Positions 1-7,399 of a stretch of 36,692 bases of DNA are shown one piece after another (within the stretch, counting starts at the first letter, position 1; each line of letters begins with the position of its first letter). The translations under genes were made by a program, and so were the position numbers. The DNA is taken from contig QZKB01000004.1 in the NCBI GenBank assembly GCA_003599415.1, positions 1 to 36,692 of the forward strand. The letters run 5' to 3'. Source of the stretch: Ignavibacteriales bacterium (GTDB lineage Bacteria; Bacteroidota; Ignavibacteria; Ignavibacteriales; SURF-24). The notes under the pieces are model-generated. The model was not told the origin of the DNA, did not search any database, and saw nothing but the letters and a program-made list of their open reading frames with translations.

Positions 1-22
1 AAGAAGACAAACATTTGTCTTC

Positions 23-96
23 GGCGCGTTCGTCTAGTGGCTTAGGACGCCGCCCTCTCAAGGCGGAGATCGCGGGTTCGAATCCCGCACGCGCTA
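23..96 (+). tRNA. tRNA-Glu (anticodon CTC)
   Basis: A full cloverleaf can be folded. The acceptor arm is GGCGCGT (23-29) with ACGCGCT (89-95, one G:U pair) and A96 is the discriminator. The anticodon stem is CCGCC (50-54) with GGCGG (62-66) around the 7-base loop CTCTCAA. The T arm is GCGGG (72-76) with CCCGC (84-88) around TTCGAAT. Loop positions 34-36 read CTC (57-59), which decodes the glutamate codon GAG. The 3' CCA is not encoded. A terminator follows 30 bases downstream. Confidence 0.96.
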
Positions 97-125
97 CTAT
101 TGCTGCAAGATTTCGAAGGTTTAAT

Positions 126-158
126 AAGGCGTACTAATTCCTGTGCGCCTTTTTTTTT
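126..158 (+). terminator. Rho-independent terminator after tRNA-Glu
   Basis: The arm AAGGCG (126-131) pairs with CGCCTT (146-151), extendable by two pairs into the loop, and runs into nine consecutive T residues (150-158). It ends the tRNA transcript. Confidence 0.85.
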
Positions 159-473
159 GTGACTTCCGGGAAGAATATACGTGAGAATTTCTTAATAATT
201 TATCCGCATTGGATTAGACGAAACCATTCTTCACTTACCTATAAGATTTTACAAATTCACTTCAATATCATATTATGGATTTTTGTAAGCGTCTCTTAGA
301 TAAATTTATCATGAATATTTGTAACAGTTTTCTTAAGTTTCAATGACTTTGTGCAATGATTTAATAGCCGTAATAACTTTATAAAGGATTGCAGCTTAGA
401 ATCCTGCACACGTTAATAAAGGAAATAATTTGCTTTACTTTCTAAATTAATTCGTGATGACTACCACTTTGTT
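159..473. other. Gene-free stretch between tRNA terminator and ferredoxin gene
   Basis: These 315 A+T-rich bases contain no open frame of convincing length or composition on either strand. The only recognisable structure is the tRNA T-arm-like fragment at 391-415. The promoter of the ferredoxin/nth operon should lie here, but I cannot choose a convincing pair of boxes. Confidence 0.6.
391..415 (+). other. Degenerate tRNA 3'-end-like fragment (possible old att-site or tRNA remnant)
   Basis: This 25-base segment aligns without gaps to the T arm plus acceptor 3' strand of the tRNA-Glu at 72-96, with about 19 of 25 identical positions. It keeps a GCAG/CTGC stem equivalent, the GAATC of the T loop and a CACACGTTA tail matching CACGCGCTA. 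No D arm or anticodon arm precedes it. A duplicated tRNA 3' end downstream of a tRNA gene is what integrative elements leave behind, but decay of a lost second tRNA, or chance, is also possible. Confidence 0.35.
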
Positions 474-812
474 ATGAAAAGATTTGACAAACACATTTTT
501 ATTTGCGAGAATAAAAGAGAGGAGAATCATCCACGCGGCTCCTGTGGTACAAAAAATTCTTCAGAACTGACGGAGAAATTCAAGTCCAGGTTAAAAGAAC
601 TTGGATTGAATTCGATGATTAGAACTAATAAAGCCGGATGCCTTGATGCTTGTGAATTCGGTCCGACTATTGTCGTTTATCCTGAACAAACTTGGTATGG
701 TGGTGTTAAGCCTGAAGATATTGATGAAATTATTAATGAGCATCTTATAAATGGAAGACCTGTTGAAAGATTATTAATTAAAGATAAAAGGTTTAACAGA
801 GATGGCGAATAA
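474..812 (+). CDS. Thioredoxin-like [2Fe-2S] ferredoxin
   Basis: This 112-residue protein has the cysteine pattern of the thioredoxin-fold [2Fe-2S] ferredoxins (Aquifex/Clostridium Fd type, related to the NuoE 24-kDa subunit): C11 and C24 (in RGSCG) form one pair, C56 and C60 (in AGCLDACEFGP) the other. The GPTIVVYPE segment followed by WYGGV is typical of the same family. It should be a cytoplasmic electron carrier; the partner is not visible. Its last 11 bases overlap the start of nth, so the two are probably translationally coupled. The ATG at 474 is chosen because the strand MKRFDKHIFIC begins the fold directly. Family assignment is firm; the physiological role is open. Confidence 0.9.
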   Translation: MKRFDKHIFICENKREENHPRGSCGTKNSSELTEKFKSRLKELGLNSMIRTNKAGCLDACEFGPTIVVYPEQTWYGGVKPEDIDEIINEHLINGRPVERLLIKDKRFNRDGE

Positions 813-1458
813 AAAAGAAATTGAGAAAGCAGGAAAGATTTTTACGCTTTTAAAAAAGGAATATCCTGACGTGAAATCAGCATTGGATTTTACTAATCCT
901 TTTGAACTGTTAATTGCCACAATTCTTTCTGCACAAAGTACGGATGCAAGAGTAAACATCGTAACAAAGGATCTTTTTAAAAAATATAAAGCTCCGGAAG
1001 ATTTAATAAATGTTCCTTCGGAAGAACTTGAGAAAGATATTTTCTCAACCGGATTTTATAAAGCAAAAGCAAGGAGCTTAAAAAAATGCTGCCAGGTACT
1101 TCAGGATGAATTTAACGGAAAAGTTCCGGGTAATTTTGAAGACTTAAATAAGCTACCGGGTGTTGGCAGAAAAACAGCTTCGGTTGTTGCAGGTAATGCA
1201 TTTGGTATTCCTGCTGTTGCTGTTGATACGCACGTAATAAGATTATCTAACCTTCTGGGATTTGTTGATACGACAGACGCAGAAAAAATTGAATACAGAA
1301 TAAAAGAATTATTACCTAAAGAAGATTGGATAAAATCCTCACATTTTCTTGCAACACACGGAAGAAAAATCTGTATTGCACGAAGACCAAAATGCAGTGA
1401 ATGTGTAATAAGTGATTTGTGTCCTTCTGCATTTAAATTAGAATTAAAAAAGAAGTAG
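802..1458 (+). CDS. nth: Endonuclease III (DNA glycosylase/AP lyase)
   Basis: This is a 218-residue base-excision repair enzyme that removes oxidised pyrimidines and cleaves abasic sites. The helix-hairpin-helix LPGVGRKTA (118-126) carries catalytic Lys124, and VDTHV (141-145) carries catalytic Asp142. The C-terminal [4Fe-4S] loop has the exact C-x6-C-x2-C-x5-C spacing at Cys191, 198, 201 and 207. Length is normal for the family (E. coli Nth has 211). The start overlaps the ferredoxin gene by 11 bases, with an AAGG at 788-791 as a likely ribosome site. All functional residues are present, so the enzyme should be active. Confidence 0.97.
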   Translation: MANKKEIEKAGKIFTLLKKEYPDVKSALDFTNPFELLIATILSAQSTDARVNIVTKDLFKKYKAPEDLINVPSEELEKDIFSTGFYKAKARSLKKCCQVLQDEFNGKVPGNFEDLNKLPGVGRKTASVVAGNAFGIPAVAVDTHVIRLSNLLGFVDTTDAEKIEYRIKELLPKEDWIKSSHFLATHGRKICIARRPKCSECVISDLCPSAFKLELKKK

Positions 1459-1465
1459 GAATCAC

Positions 1466-2032
1466 ATGGAAAATCCGGGCAACGACAGAGAATACTGTTT
1501 ATCACTTTTAAAAGAATACACAAAAAGTGACAGTCTGCTGAAACATGCATTTGCAGTGGAAGCCTGCGTTCACGCTTATGCAATAAAATTTAATGAAGAT
1601 CCTGTGTACTGGGGGAATGTTGCATTGCTGCACGACTTCGATTATGAAATGTTTCCAACAGCAGAAGAACATCCATTTAAAGGTTCTGAGATACTTAAAG
1701 AAAAAGGATTTGATGAAACATTCAGGAATGCAATTCTTTCACACGCTGACTATTCCAATGTGCCAAGAAATAATTTATTGTCTAAAGTGCTTTATGCGTG
1801 TGATGAATTAGCCGGATTTATAACTGCCGTAACCTATGTAAGACCAAGCAAAAGTATTGACGAAGTTGAAGTCAGTTCAGTAAAAAAGAAAATGAAAGAC
1901 AAAGCATTTGCAAGAGCGGTTAGCAGAGAAGACATATTAAAAGGCGCTGAAGAATTAAATGTCTCACTTGAAGAACATATTCAGTTTTGCATAGATGCAA
2001 TGAAGTTAAACAGGGAAAAAGTTGGTTTATAA
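1466..2032 (+). CDS. HD-domain hydrolase (COG2316-like)
   Basis: This 188-residue protein has an HD-superfamily metal site: His27 (LLKHAFAVE), His56-Asp57 (LLHDFD), His93 (LSHADYS) and Asp113 (YACDELAGF) are the expected ligands. The Asp-Glu-Leu-Ala-Gly-Phe segment followed by a VRPSK stretch is characteristic of a conserved bacterial group of small HD hydrolases whose substrate is not settled; phosphohydrolase activity is the family expectation. It begins seven bases after the nth stop, and AGGA near that stop can act as ribosome site, so it is the third gene of the ferredoxin-nth operon. A nucleotide clean-up role beside repair genes is only inference. Confidence 0.85.
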   Translation: MENPGNDREYCLSLLKEYTKSDSLLKHAFAVEACVHAYAIKFNEDPVYWGNVALLHDFDYEMFPTAEEHPFKGSEILKEKGFDETFRNAILSHADYSNVPRNNLLSKVLYACDELAGFITAVTYVRPSKSIDEVEVSSVKKKMKDKAFARAVSREDILKGAEELNVSLEEHIQFCIDAMKLNREKVGL

Positions 2033-2054
2033 AATATTTTTTTAATGTTGAATT

Positions 2055-2084
2055 TTGACTTGCATACTACTTTTTACTTATTTA
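2055..2084 (+). promoter_or_regulatory. Candidate promoter of the porU operon
   Basis: TTGACT (2055-2060) is followed after 18 bases by TATTTA (2079-2084), resembling a primary-sigma -35/-10 pair. It lies about 100 bases before porU in the 150-base gap that separates it from the preceding operon. The region is A+T-rich, so chance matches are easy. Confidence 0.3.
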
Positions 2085-2182
2085 TTTTTCAAGCAAACAA
2101 AGAGGAATTTATAGAGAAATTTGCTACTGTAATTAATTTGGCTTTACAAGTACATTAGTTCTACGGAATAAAGATTCATTTT

Positions 2183-5100
2183 ATGAAAAGCAAACTCTCT
2201 ATAATTATATTTCTTTCTTTGTGCCTGCATTTATATGCCAACCAGGAAGTACTTACTTTAAAGTCAACGAACTCCTATCTGGAAATTGAATATAAACCTG
2301 ATTACTCCACAACTACTGTTACAATAGACAATGATAATTATGTTAAAGTAAATCTCTCAAACGGATCCCTGGAAAATCCGGATGAGATTGGTGCTGCGCA
2401 GATTCTCAGCTCTTCATTTTTAGCAGGTGTACCTTCTGAATTTGGAAATACAATACAAATTCTTAATGCAGAATATCAAGATATAAGTGGTAAGCTTTCT
2501 CCGGTTCCTTCGGTTGAAATTAAGGATGGGCTTACAAATTATATTTATAAAATAAGCGATAAATACAAATCGGTTTCAGGTGAGCTTGCAGGTTTTGGTG
2601 AATTCGGAATTGCAAGAGGTCTTCCTGTACAATCAATTAAACTTTTCCCGGTTCAGTTTGATCAGGTTAAAAATAATATCAGGATTTACAAAAAAATAAG
2701 ACTGAGAATTAATTTCGCTTCAGCCCAAACAAATTCCAATATTGCAAAAGATGAGTTGATTGCGGATGCTATCATTAATTATAATCAGGCTAAAGCATGG
2801 ACAAAAATAAAAGATATTTCTCTGAGAAAAGTAAATACAAACGGAGTTTTATCTACTGGAAAATGGTGGAAGTTTGAAGCCCCTGATGAAGGAATATATA
2901 AAATTACAAAAGCCCAGCTGCTTAAACTTAGTTCGGAGTTCGGTAATGTTGATCCACGTACAATAAAAATTTATAACAACGGCGGCAAAGTACTTCCGGA
3001 AAATATTTTGACAGCAAGACCAGGTGATTTACAGGAAAATGCTATCTATATAGAAGGTGAAAGCGATGGCAAGTTAGATGATGCAGATTATATACTTTTC
3101 TATGGAAGAGGAATTCACTTCTGGGAATATGATGTCAAAACCAGGCAGATGGTCAGATATTATCATCCATATTCAAAAGTAAATTACTACTGGATTACTT
3201 ACGGTGGTAATAACGGTAAAAGAATGAACACCGTTCAGAGTGTTAATACTTCAGCGGATAATGTTCAAACTACAACCCAGGCATACTATTCCTGGGAAGA
3301 AGATAAAGCTAAACTGATGCCCAGTGGCAGATATTACATGGGTGATGAGATGATTGAATCCATGAAAACAAGAATTTACAGGAATTATTTATACAGCATA
3401 ATTCCAGGCTCTACCATAACATATAAATTTAATGTAGTAAACAGGGCAGAGCTTTCTTCTGGGTTGAAGATATACGAGAGCGGGAATCTGTTAAAAAGTT
3501 TTTCGTTAGGTGGTCTTGGTATCGGTCAGTTAGATGAAGCGCAGACCTACCGGGGATTAAACTTTAATTTTGAATCCACTTTCAGCGGTTCATTAACAAA
3601 TGAACAAAGTGAACTTAAATTCATCTATGAACCAACTAGTTCTCCTTCGATCTCTTACATAAATTTTTTCGAGATATATTATAATAAAAATCTTAAAGCT
3701 GCCAACGGAGAATTATTATTCTATTGCGACAGGAAAAATGGAGTTACGGAATACAAACTTAATGATTTTCCTTCAAGCGATATTAAGATATTTAACATTA
3801 GCGATTATGCAAATGTAAATATAATTTCAAATGGGCAGATAAACGGTGGTGAATGTACATTCCGTGCAGTACAGACTGATTCTGTTGCCACAAAATATCT
3901 GGCACTCGTGGCTTCGCAATTTAAAGAACCAAAAAATTTTACAACCGTCGAAAATTCAAATCTTCATGGTATTACAGACGGCGCGAAATATATTATTATT
4001 TCTCCAAAGGATTTTTTATCTCAGGTGGAAACATATAAATCATTCAAGGAAAATTCATCAAGAACAAAGCTGTCATCAATTGTTGTTAATGTTGAAAATA
4101 TTTATAACGAATTTTCCGGCGGTCTTATAGATGTTTGTGGAATTCGTGATTTTATTAAATATTGTTATGATAACTGGTCTGTTAAACCGGAATATGTATT
4201 GTTCTTTGGTGATGGTGATTACGATTATAAAAATATTGAAGGGAAGAATGAGAATTTCATAATTCCGTATGAGTCTTCCGATTCGTACCATAATATTTAT
4301 TCATATTGTTCAGATGATTTTTATGCATACATAGACGGGACGGATAATATTGTAGATATTTCGATAGGCAGGTTACCTGTTCTTTCAGCTTCAGAAGCTG
4401 AAGAGATGGTAAAAAAAATTATTCGTTATGAAACAGAATCAGAATATGGTCTATGGAAAAATCTTATTACTCTTGTTGCAGATGATGGACCACAAAAAGC
4501 AGGTTCTACCGATGGCAATATGCATACCGCTCAGTCCGAAGATATTTCAAAAAATATAATTTTGAAATCATTTGATCAGGCTAAAATTTATCTTGCCAGT
4601 TATCCAACAGTACAAACTGCCATTGGCAGAAGAAAACCTGATGTAAATAAAGCTATTGTAAAGGCAGTTAATGATGGTACATTAATTCTTAATTGGATTG
4701 GACATGGTAATCCCGAAGTATGGGCACACGAGTATGTTTTTGAAAAAAGTGTTTCGATTCCTTTAATGACAAATGATAAGTACTTTTTCCTTACTGCCGC
4801 TACCTGCGATTTTGGCCGGTTTGATGTTCCCGGGACTCAAAGTTCTACTGAACTAATGCTTCTTAAACCTGATGGCGGTTCAATCGGAACATTTACATCG
4901 GCAAGAACTGTATTTGCCGGTGATAATGCCGCATTGAATAATAAATTCTACTCATACCTGATGCAGAAAGATTCGCTTAACCAGGTTAGCATGCTTGGAA
5001 AAGTTTACATGCTGACTAAGATGGAAAAGTTCGATACTAATTCAAAGAAGTTTCATTTGTTCGGTGATCCAACTTTAAGATTATTGGTTCCGGATAAACC

Positions 5101-6154
5101 ATTGACAATAGATTCAATAAACGGCAAACCTTTAACCTCATCGGTTCAGTTGGCTGCTTTATCTAAAGTTAAAATAAACGGGACTATTAAGGATACTAAC
5201 GGAAATACAATGAATTCTTCCGATGGTGAAGTAATTGTTTCCGTATTCGATTCAGAACGTTCAGTTGAATTAACAGAAATGAATTATAATATGGTTTTAC
5301 AGGGAGGTGTAATTTTCAAAGGTCGTTCTTCAGTTGAGAATGGTAAGTTCTCAACTGAATTTACTGTTCCGAAAGATATCACTTATGAAAATAAAGCCGG
5401 CAAAATTGTTATTTATTATAGCAACTCTTCTAATGATGGTGTTGGTTATACGAATAATATAACCGTAAATGGAACAGATTCAACAACTCACAGTGAAAAG
5501 AACGGACCTGAGATAAATATTGCTCTTGATAATCCGGAAGATATTGACGGATATCTGGTTAATCCGGATTTTACTTTGTATGTAAAATTAAATGATGAAA
5601 CAGGTCTGAATACCACCGGCAATGGAATTGGTCATACTCTTGAAGGTATTCTTAACAATAATGAAACAGAACCGATTGATTTTACTAATTATTTTATTGG
5701 TGATCTGAATGCAGGCGGTAAATCAGGTAATGTAATTTATAAATTTAATGGTCTGGATTATGGTGAATATAATATCCAGGTTAAAGCCTGGGATGTATTT
5801 AACAATTATTCATCCGATGAAAAGAATTTTATTGTTGTAAACGGAAGCGATTTACTTTTACGTGATGTTGTTAATTATCCGAATCCGTTTTCTGATAATA
5901 CAATGTTTACGTTTCAGCATAACCTTACGCAATCGATTAATGTTAAGATAAAAGTTTATACTGTTGCTGGCAGGCTGATTAAAGAATTGGAAGATTCGAA
6001 TATTTCTGATAAATTTGTGAAGGTTAATTGGGACGGAAAGGACGCAGACGGCAATTCTTTAGCAAACGGTGTTTATCTGTATAAACTTATCGTTAAAACC
6101 CTTGATGAGAAATTTAATGAAGAGTTCCTGGGGAAATTAGCAATTGTCAGATAG
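2183..6154 (+). CDS. porU: T9SS sortase PorU (C25 gingipain-family peptidase)
   Basis: PorU is the cell-surface cysteine peptidase that removes the C-terminal sorting signal of type IX secreted cargo and attaches it to the outer surface. The 1323-residue protein begins with a signal peptide (about 1-19, ending LYA). The C25 caspase-like domain has the catalytic pair His841 (WIGHGNPE) and Cys875 (AATCDFG), 34 residues apart, as in gingipains. Earlier features include YVLFFGDGDYDYKN and the IGRLPV strand. Residues about 1229-1323 form a T9SS type A sorting domain: NYPNPF, then a VYTVAGRLIKEL strand, NGVYLYKL and a final GKLAIVR. PorU of Porphyromonas also keeps such a domain. A perfect 12-bp inverted repeat lies inside the gene (5329-5359). 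The porV gene follows 30 bases downstream, which supports the name. Confidence 0.92.
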   Translation: MKSKLSIIIFLSLCLHLYANQEVLTLKSTNSYLEIEYKPDYSTTTVTIDNDNYVKVNLSNGSLENPDEIGAAQILSSSFLAGVPSEFGNTIQILNAEYQDISGKLSPVPSVEIKDGLTNYIYKISDKYKSVSGELAGFGEFGIARGLPVQSIKLFPVQFDQVKNNIRIYKKIRLRINFASAQTNSNIAKDELIADAIINYNQAKAWTKIKDISLRKVNTNGVLSTGKWWKFEAPDEGIYKITKAQLLKLSSEFGNVDPRTIKIYNNGGKVLPENILTARPGDLQENAIYIEGESDGKLDDADYILFYGRGIHFWEYDVKTRQMVRYYHPYSKVNYYWITYGGNNGKRMNTVQSVNTSADNVQTTTQAYYSWEEDKAKLMPSGRYYMGDEMIESMKTRIYRNYLYSIIPGSTITYKFNVVNRAELSSGLKIYESGNLLKSFSLGGLGIGQLDEAQTYRGLNFNFESTFSGSLTNEQSELKFIYEPTSSPSISYINFFEIYYNKNLKAANGELLFYCDRKNGVTEYKLNDFPSSDIKIFNISDYANVNIISNGQINGGECTFRAVQTDSVATKYLALVASQFKEPKNFTTVENSNLHGITDGAKYIIISPKDFLSQVETYKSFKENSSRTKLSSIVVNVENIYNEFSGGLIDVCGIRDFIKYCYDNWSVKPEYVLFFGDGDYDYKNIEGKNENFIIPYESSDSYHNIYSYCSDDFYAYIDGTDNIVDISIGRLPVLSASEAEEMVKKIIRYETESEYGLWKNLITLVADDGPQKAGSTDGNMHTAQSEDISKNIILKSFDQAKIYLASYPTVQTAIGRRKPDVNKAIVKAVNDGTLILNWIGHGNPEVWAHEYVFEKSVSIPLMTNDKYFFLTAATCDFGRFDVPGTQSSTELMLLKPDGGSIGTFTSARTVFAGDNAALNNKFYSYLMQKDSLNQVSMLGKVYMLTKMEKFDTNSKKFHLFGDPTLRLLVPDKPLTIDSINGKPLTSSVQLAALSKVKINGTIKDTNGNTMNSSDGEVIVSVFDSERSVELTEMNYNMVLQGGVIFKGRSSVENGKFSTEFTVPKDITYENKAGKIVIYYSNSSNDGVGYTNNITVNGTDSTTHSEKNGPEINIALDNPEDIDGYLVNPDFTLYVKLNDETGLNTTGNGIGHTLEGILNNNETEPIDFTNYFIGDLNAGGKSGNVIYKFNGLDYGEYNIQVKAWDVFNNYSSDEKNFIVVNGSDLLLRDVVNYPNPFSDNTMFTFQHNLTQSINVKIKVYTVAGRLIKELEDSNISDKFVKVNWDGKDADGNSLANGVYLYKLIVKTLDEKFNEEFLGKLAIVR
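5329..5359. repeat. Perfect 12-bp stem-loop inside porU
   Basis: TTCAGTTGAGAA (5329-5340) and TTCTCAACTGAA (5348-5359) are exact reverse complements around the 7-base loop TGGTAAG. It lies in the segment encoding the beta-rich linker between the peptidase and the sorting domain. No T-run follows, so it is not a classic terminator. Confidence 0.8.
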
Positions 6155-6174
6155 TTTTGTATTTATTTCTTAAC

Positions 6175-6180
6175 GGAGGA
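6175..6180 (+). promoter_or_regulatory. Strong ribosome binding site of porV
   Basis: GGAGGA lies four bases before the porV ATG (four A residues between). Most genes in this window have weaker A+G-rich leaders, so this site suggests that porV is made in larger amounts than porU from the shared transcript. Confidence 0.7.
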
Positions 6181-6184
6181 AAAA

Positions 6185-7396
6185 ATGAAAGTCTTTCTTA
6201 GACTTGGATTAATTGGATTAGTATTATTTAATTTGAATACTGTGCTGAATGCTCAGGGTGGTGAATCTGCTGTACCGTTTTTGTTAATTGCCCCGGATTC
6301 CCGAGCCGGTGCATTGGGTGAATCAGGAACCGGATTAGCTGATAATTCGTCGGCAATATTCTGGAATCCTGCCGGACTCGCTTTTCAATCCGGTACCGAA
6401 CTTAGTATAACTCATAGTAATTGGTTGCCACAGTTCAAACTAGATATATTTTATGATTACCTTACATACCGTGATTACTTTGAAGAAATTGACGGTGTTC
6501 TTTCTTCTAGCATTACTTTTATGAACTATGGTGAATTTATTCAAACAGGTGAACAAAGCCCTGATGAAATTGGAAAATTCAGATCATTTGATGCTGCTGC
6601 TACTGTTGGATATGCAACCAAATTACATCCTGATTGGGGTATCGGTCTCAACTTCAGGGTTATTCACAGCCGGTTAACTGGGCAAATTCAGGTTGGTAAC
6701 CAGAGAGGTGAAGGAACTTCAACTACATTAAGCTTTGATATTGGCGGTATGTGGAGACCTTCTTCACTTGTAATTCCATTTACAGATGAAGACCTTGGCA
6801 ATCGTTTTAGCATAGGAGCAAACTTAAGTAACATTGGTCCTAAAATTTATTATATAAACAAAGCTCAGGCAGATCCTATTCCAACAAATTTCAGGTTAGG
6901 TTTTGCTTACAGAATTCTTGATGACGAATATAATTCACTTACTTATACTTTGGACTTTAGTAAACTTCTTGTTACAAAACTTGATACAAGAGTTGTTGGT
7001 AAGAAAGTGGACGGAACTGACTCCACGGAGACTATTGGTGACAGGGACGAATTTTACAAAGCTATATTTACAGCCTGGGGTGATCAGCCTTTTAGTGAAG
7101 AATTAAGAGACATAGTTACATCTATGGGACTGGAATTTACTTACGGTAAAGCAAATGATTTCCAGTTTGCAGTACGTAGCGGTTATTTCTATGAAGATCC
7201 TTCATTCGGTAACAGAAAATTTGTAACCTTTGGCGCCGGAATAAGGTATGATGTTTATGGTTTCGATTTCAGTTACTTAACTACTTCTGTATTTAAAGGT
7301 GCAGAAAATCATCCGCTTAATGATACAATGCGTTTTACTCTAAGTATTGGTTGGGGCGGTACACCACAAGCTAAAGGACTTCCAAGAGGAATATAA
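6185..7396 (+). CDS. porV: T9SS outer-membrane protein PorV
   Basis: PorV is a FadL-type beta-barrel of the outer membrane that binds cargo leaving the T9SS translocon and passes it to the PorU attachment complex. The 403-residue protein has a signal peptide (about 1-23, ending LNAQG). The family signature follows directly: APDSRAGALGESGTGLAD and then FWNPAGLAFQ. Amphipathic strands continue throughout, including typical C-terminal ones (FGAGIRYDVYGFDFSY, MRFTLSIGWG). It lies between porU and the M6-type gene, three bases before the latter, so all three are one transcript. The family name PorV/LptO is used for related proteins, but the porU neighbour favours PorV proper. Confidence 0.9.
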   Translation: MKVFLRLGLIGLVLFNLNTVLNAQGGESAVPFLLIAPDSRAGALGESGTGLADNSSAIFWNPAGLAFQSGTELSITHSNWLPQFKLDIFYDYLTYRDYFEEIDGVLSSSITFMNYGEFIQTGEQSPDEIGKFRSFDAAATVGYATKLHPDWGIGLNFRVIHSRLTGQIQVGNQRGEGTSTTLSFDIGGMWRPSSLVIPFTDEDLGNRFSIGANLSNIGPKIYYINKAQADPIPTNFRLGFAYRILDDEYNSLTYTLDFSKLLVTKLDTRVVGKKVDGTDSTETIGDRDEFYKAIFTAWGDQPFSEELRDIVTSMGLEFTYGKANDFQFAVRSGYFYEDPSFGNRKFVTFGAGIRYDVYGFDFSYLTTSVFKGAENHPLNDTMRFTLSIGWGGTPQAKGLPRGI

Positions 7397-7399
7397 TTC

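Noticed and set aside
5-20. Inverted repeat AGACAA/TTGTCT before the tRNA, possible terminator of an upstream gene
   Set aside because: The stem is short and no T-run follows on either strand; the upstream context is outside the window.
319-351. Bacteroidota-type -33/-7 promoter (TTG and a TANNTTTG-like TGACTTTG) before the ferredoxin gene
   Set aside because: One mismatch in the -7 box and a spacing of 22 bases; such matches are common in A+T-rich DNA.
1101-1583. 160-residue open frame on the minus strand across nth
   Set aside because: It is antisense to a gene with all catalytic and cluster residues in place; its translation shows no family features.
4384-4402. Near-perfect palindrome TTCAGCTTC-A-GAAGCTGAA in porU
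   Set aside because: It is a product of Ser-Ala-Ser-Glu-Ala-Glu codons, with a one-base centre that cannot form a normal hairpin loop.
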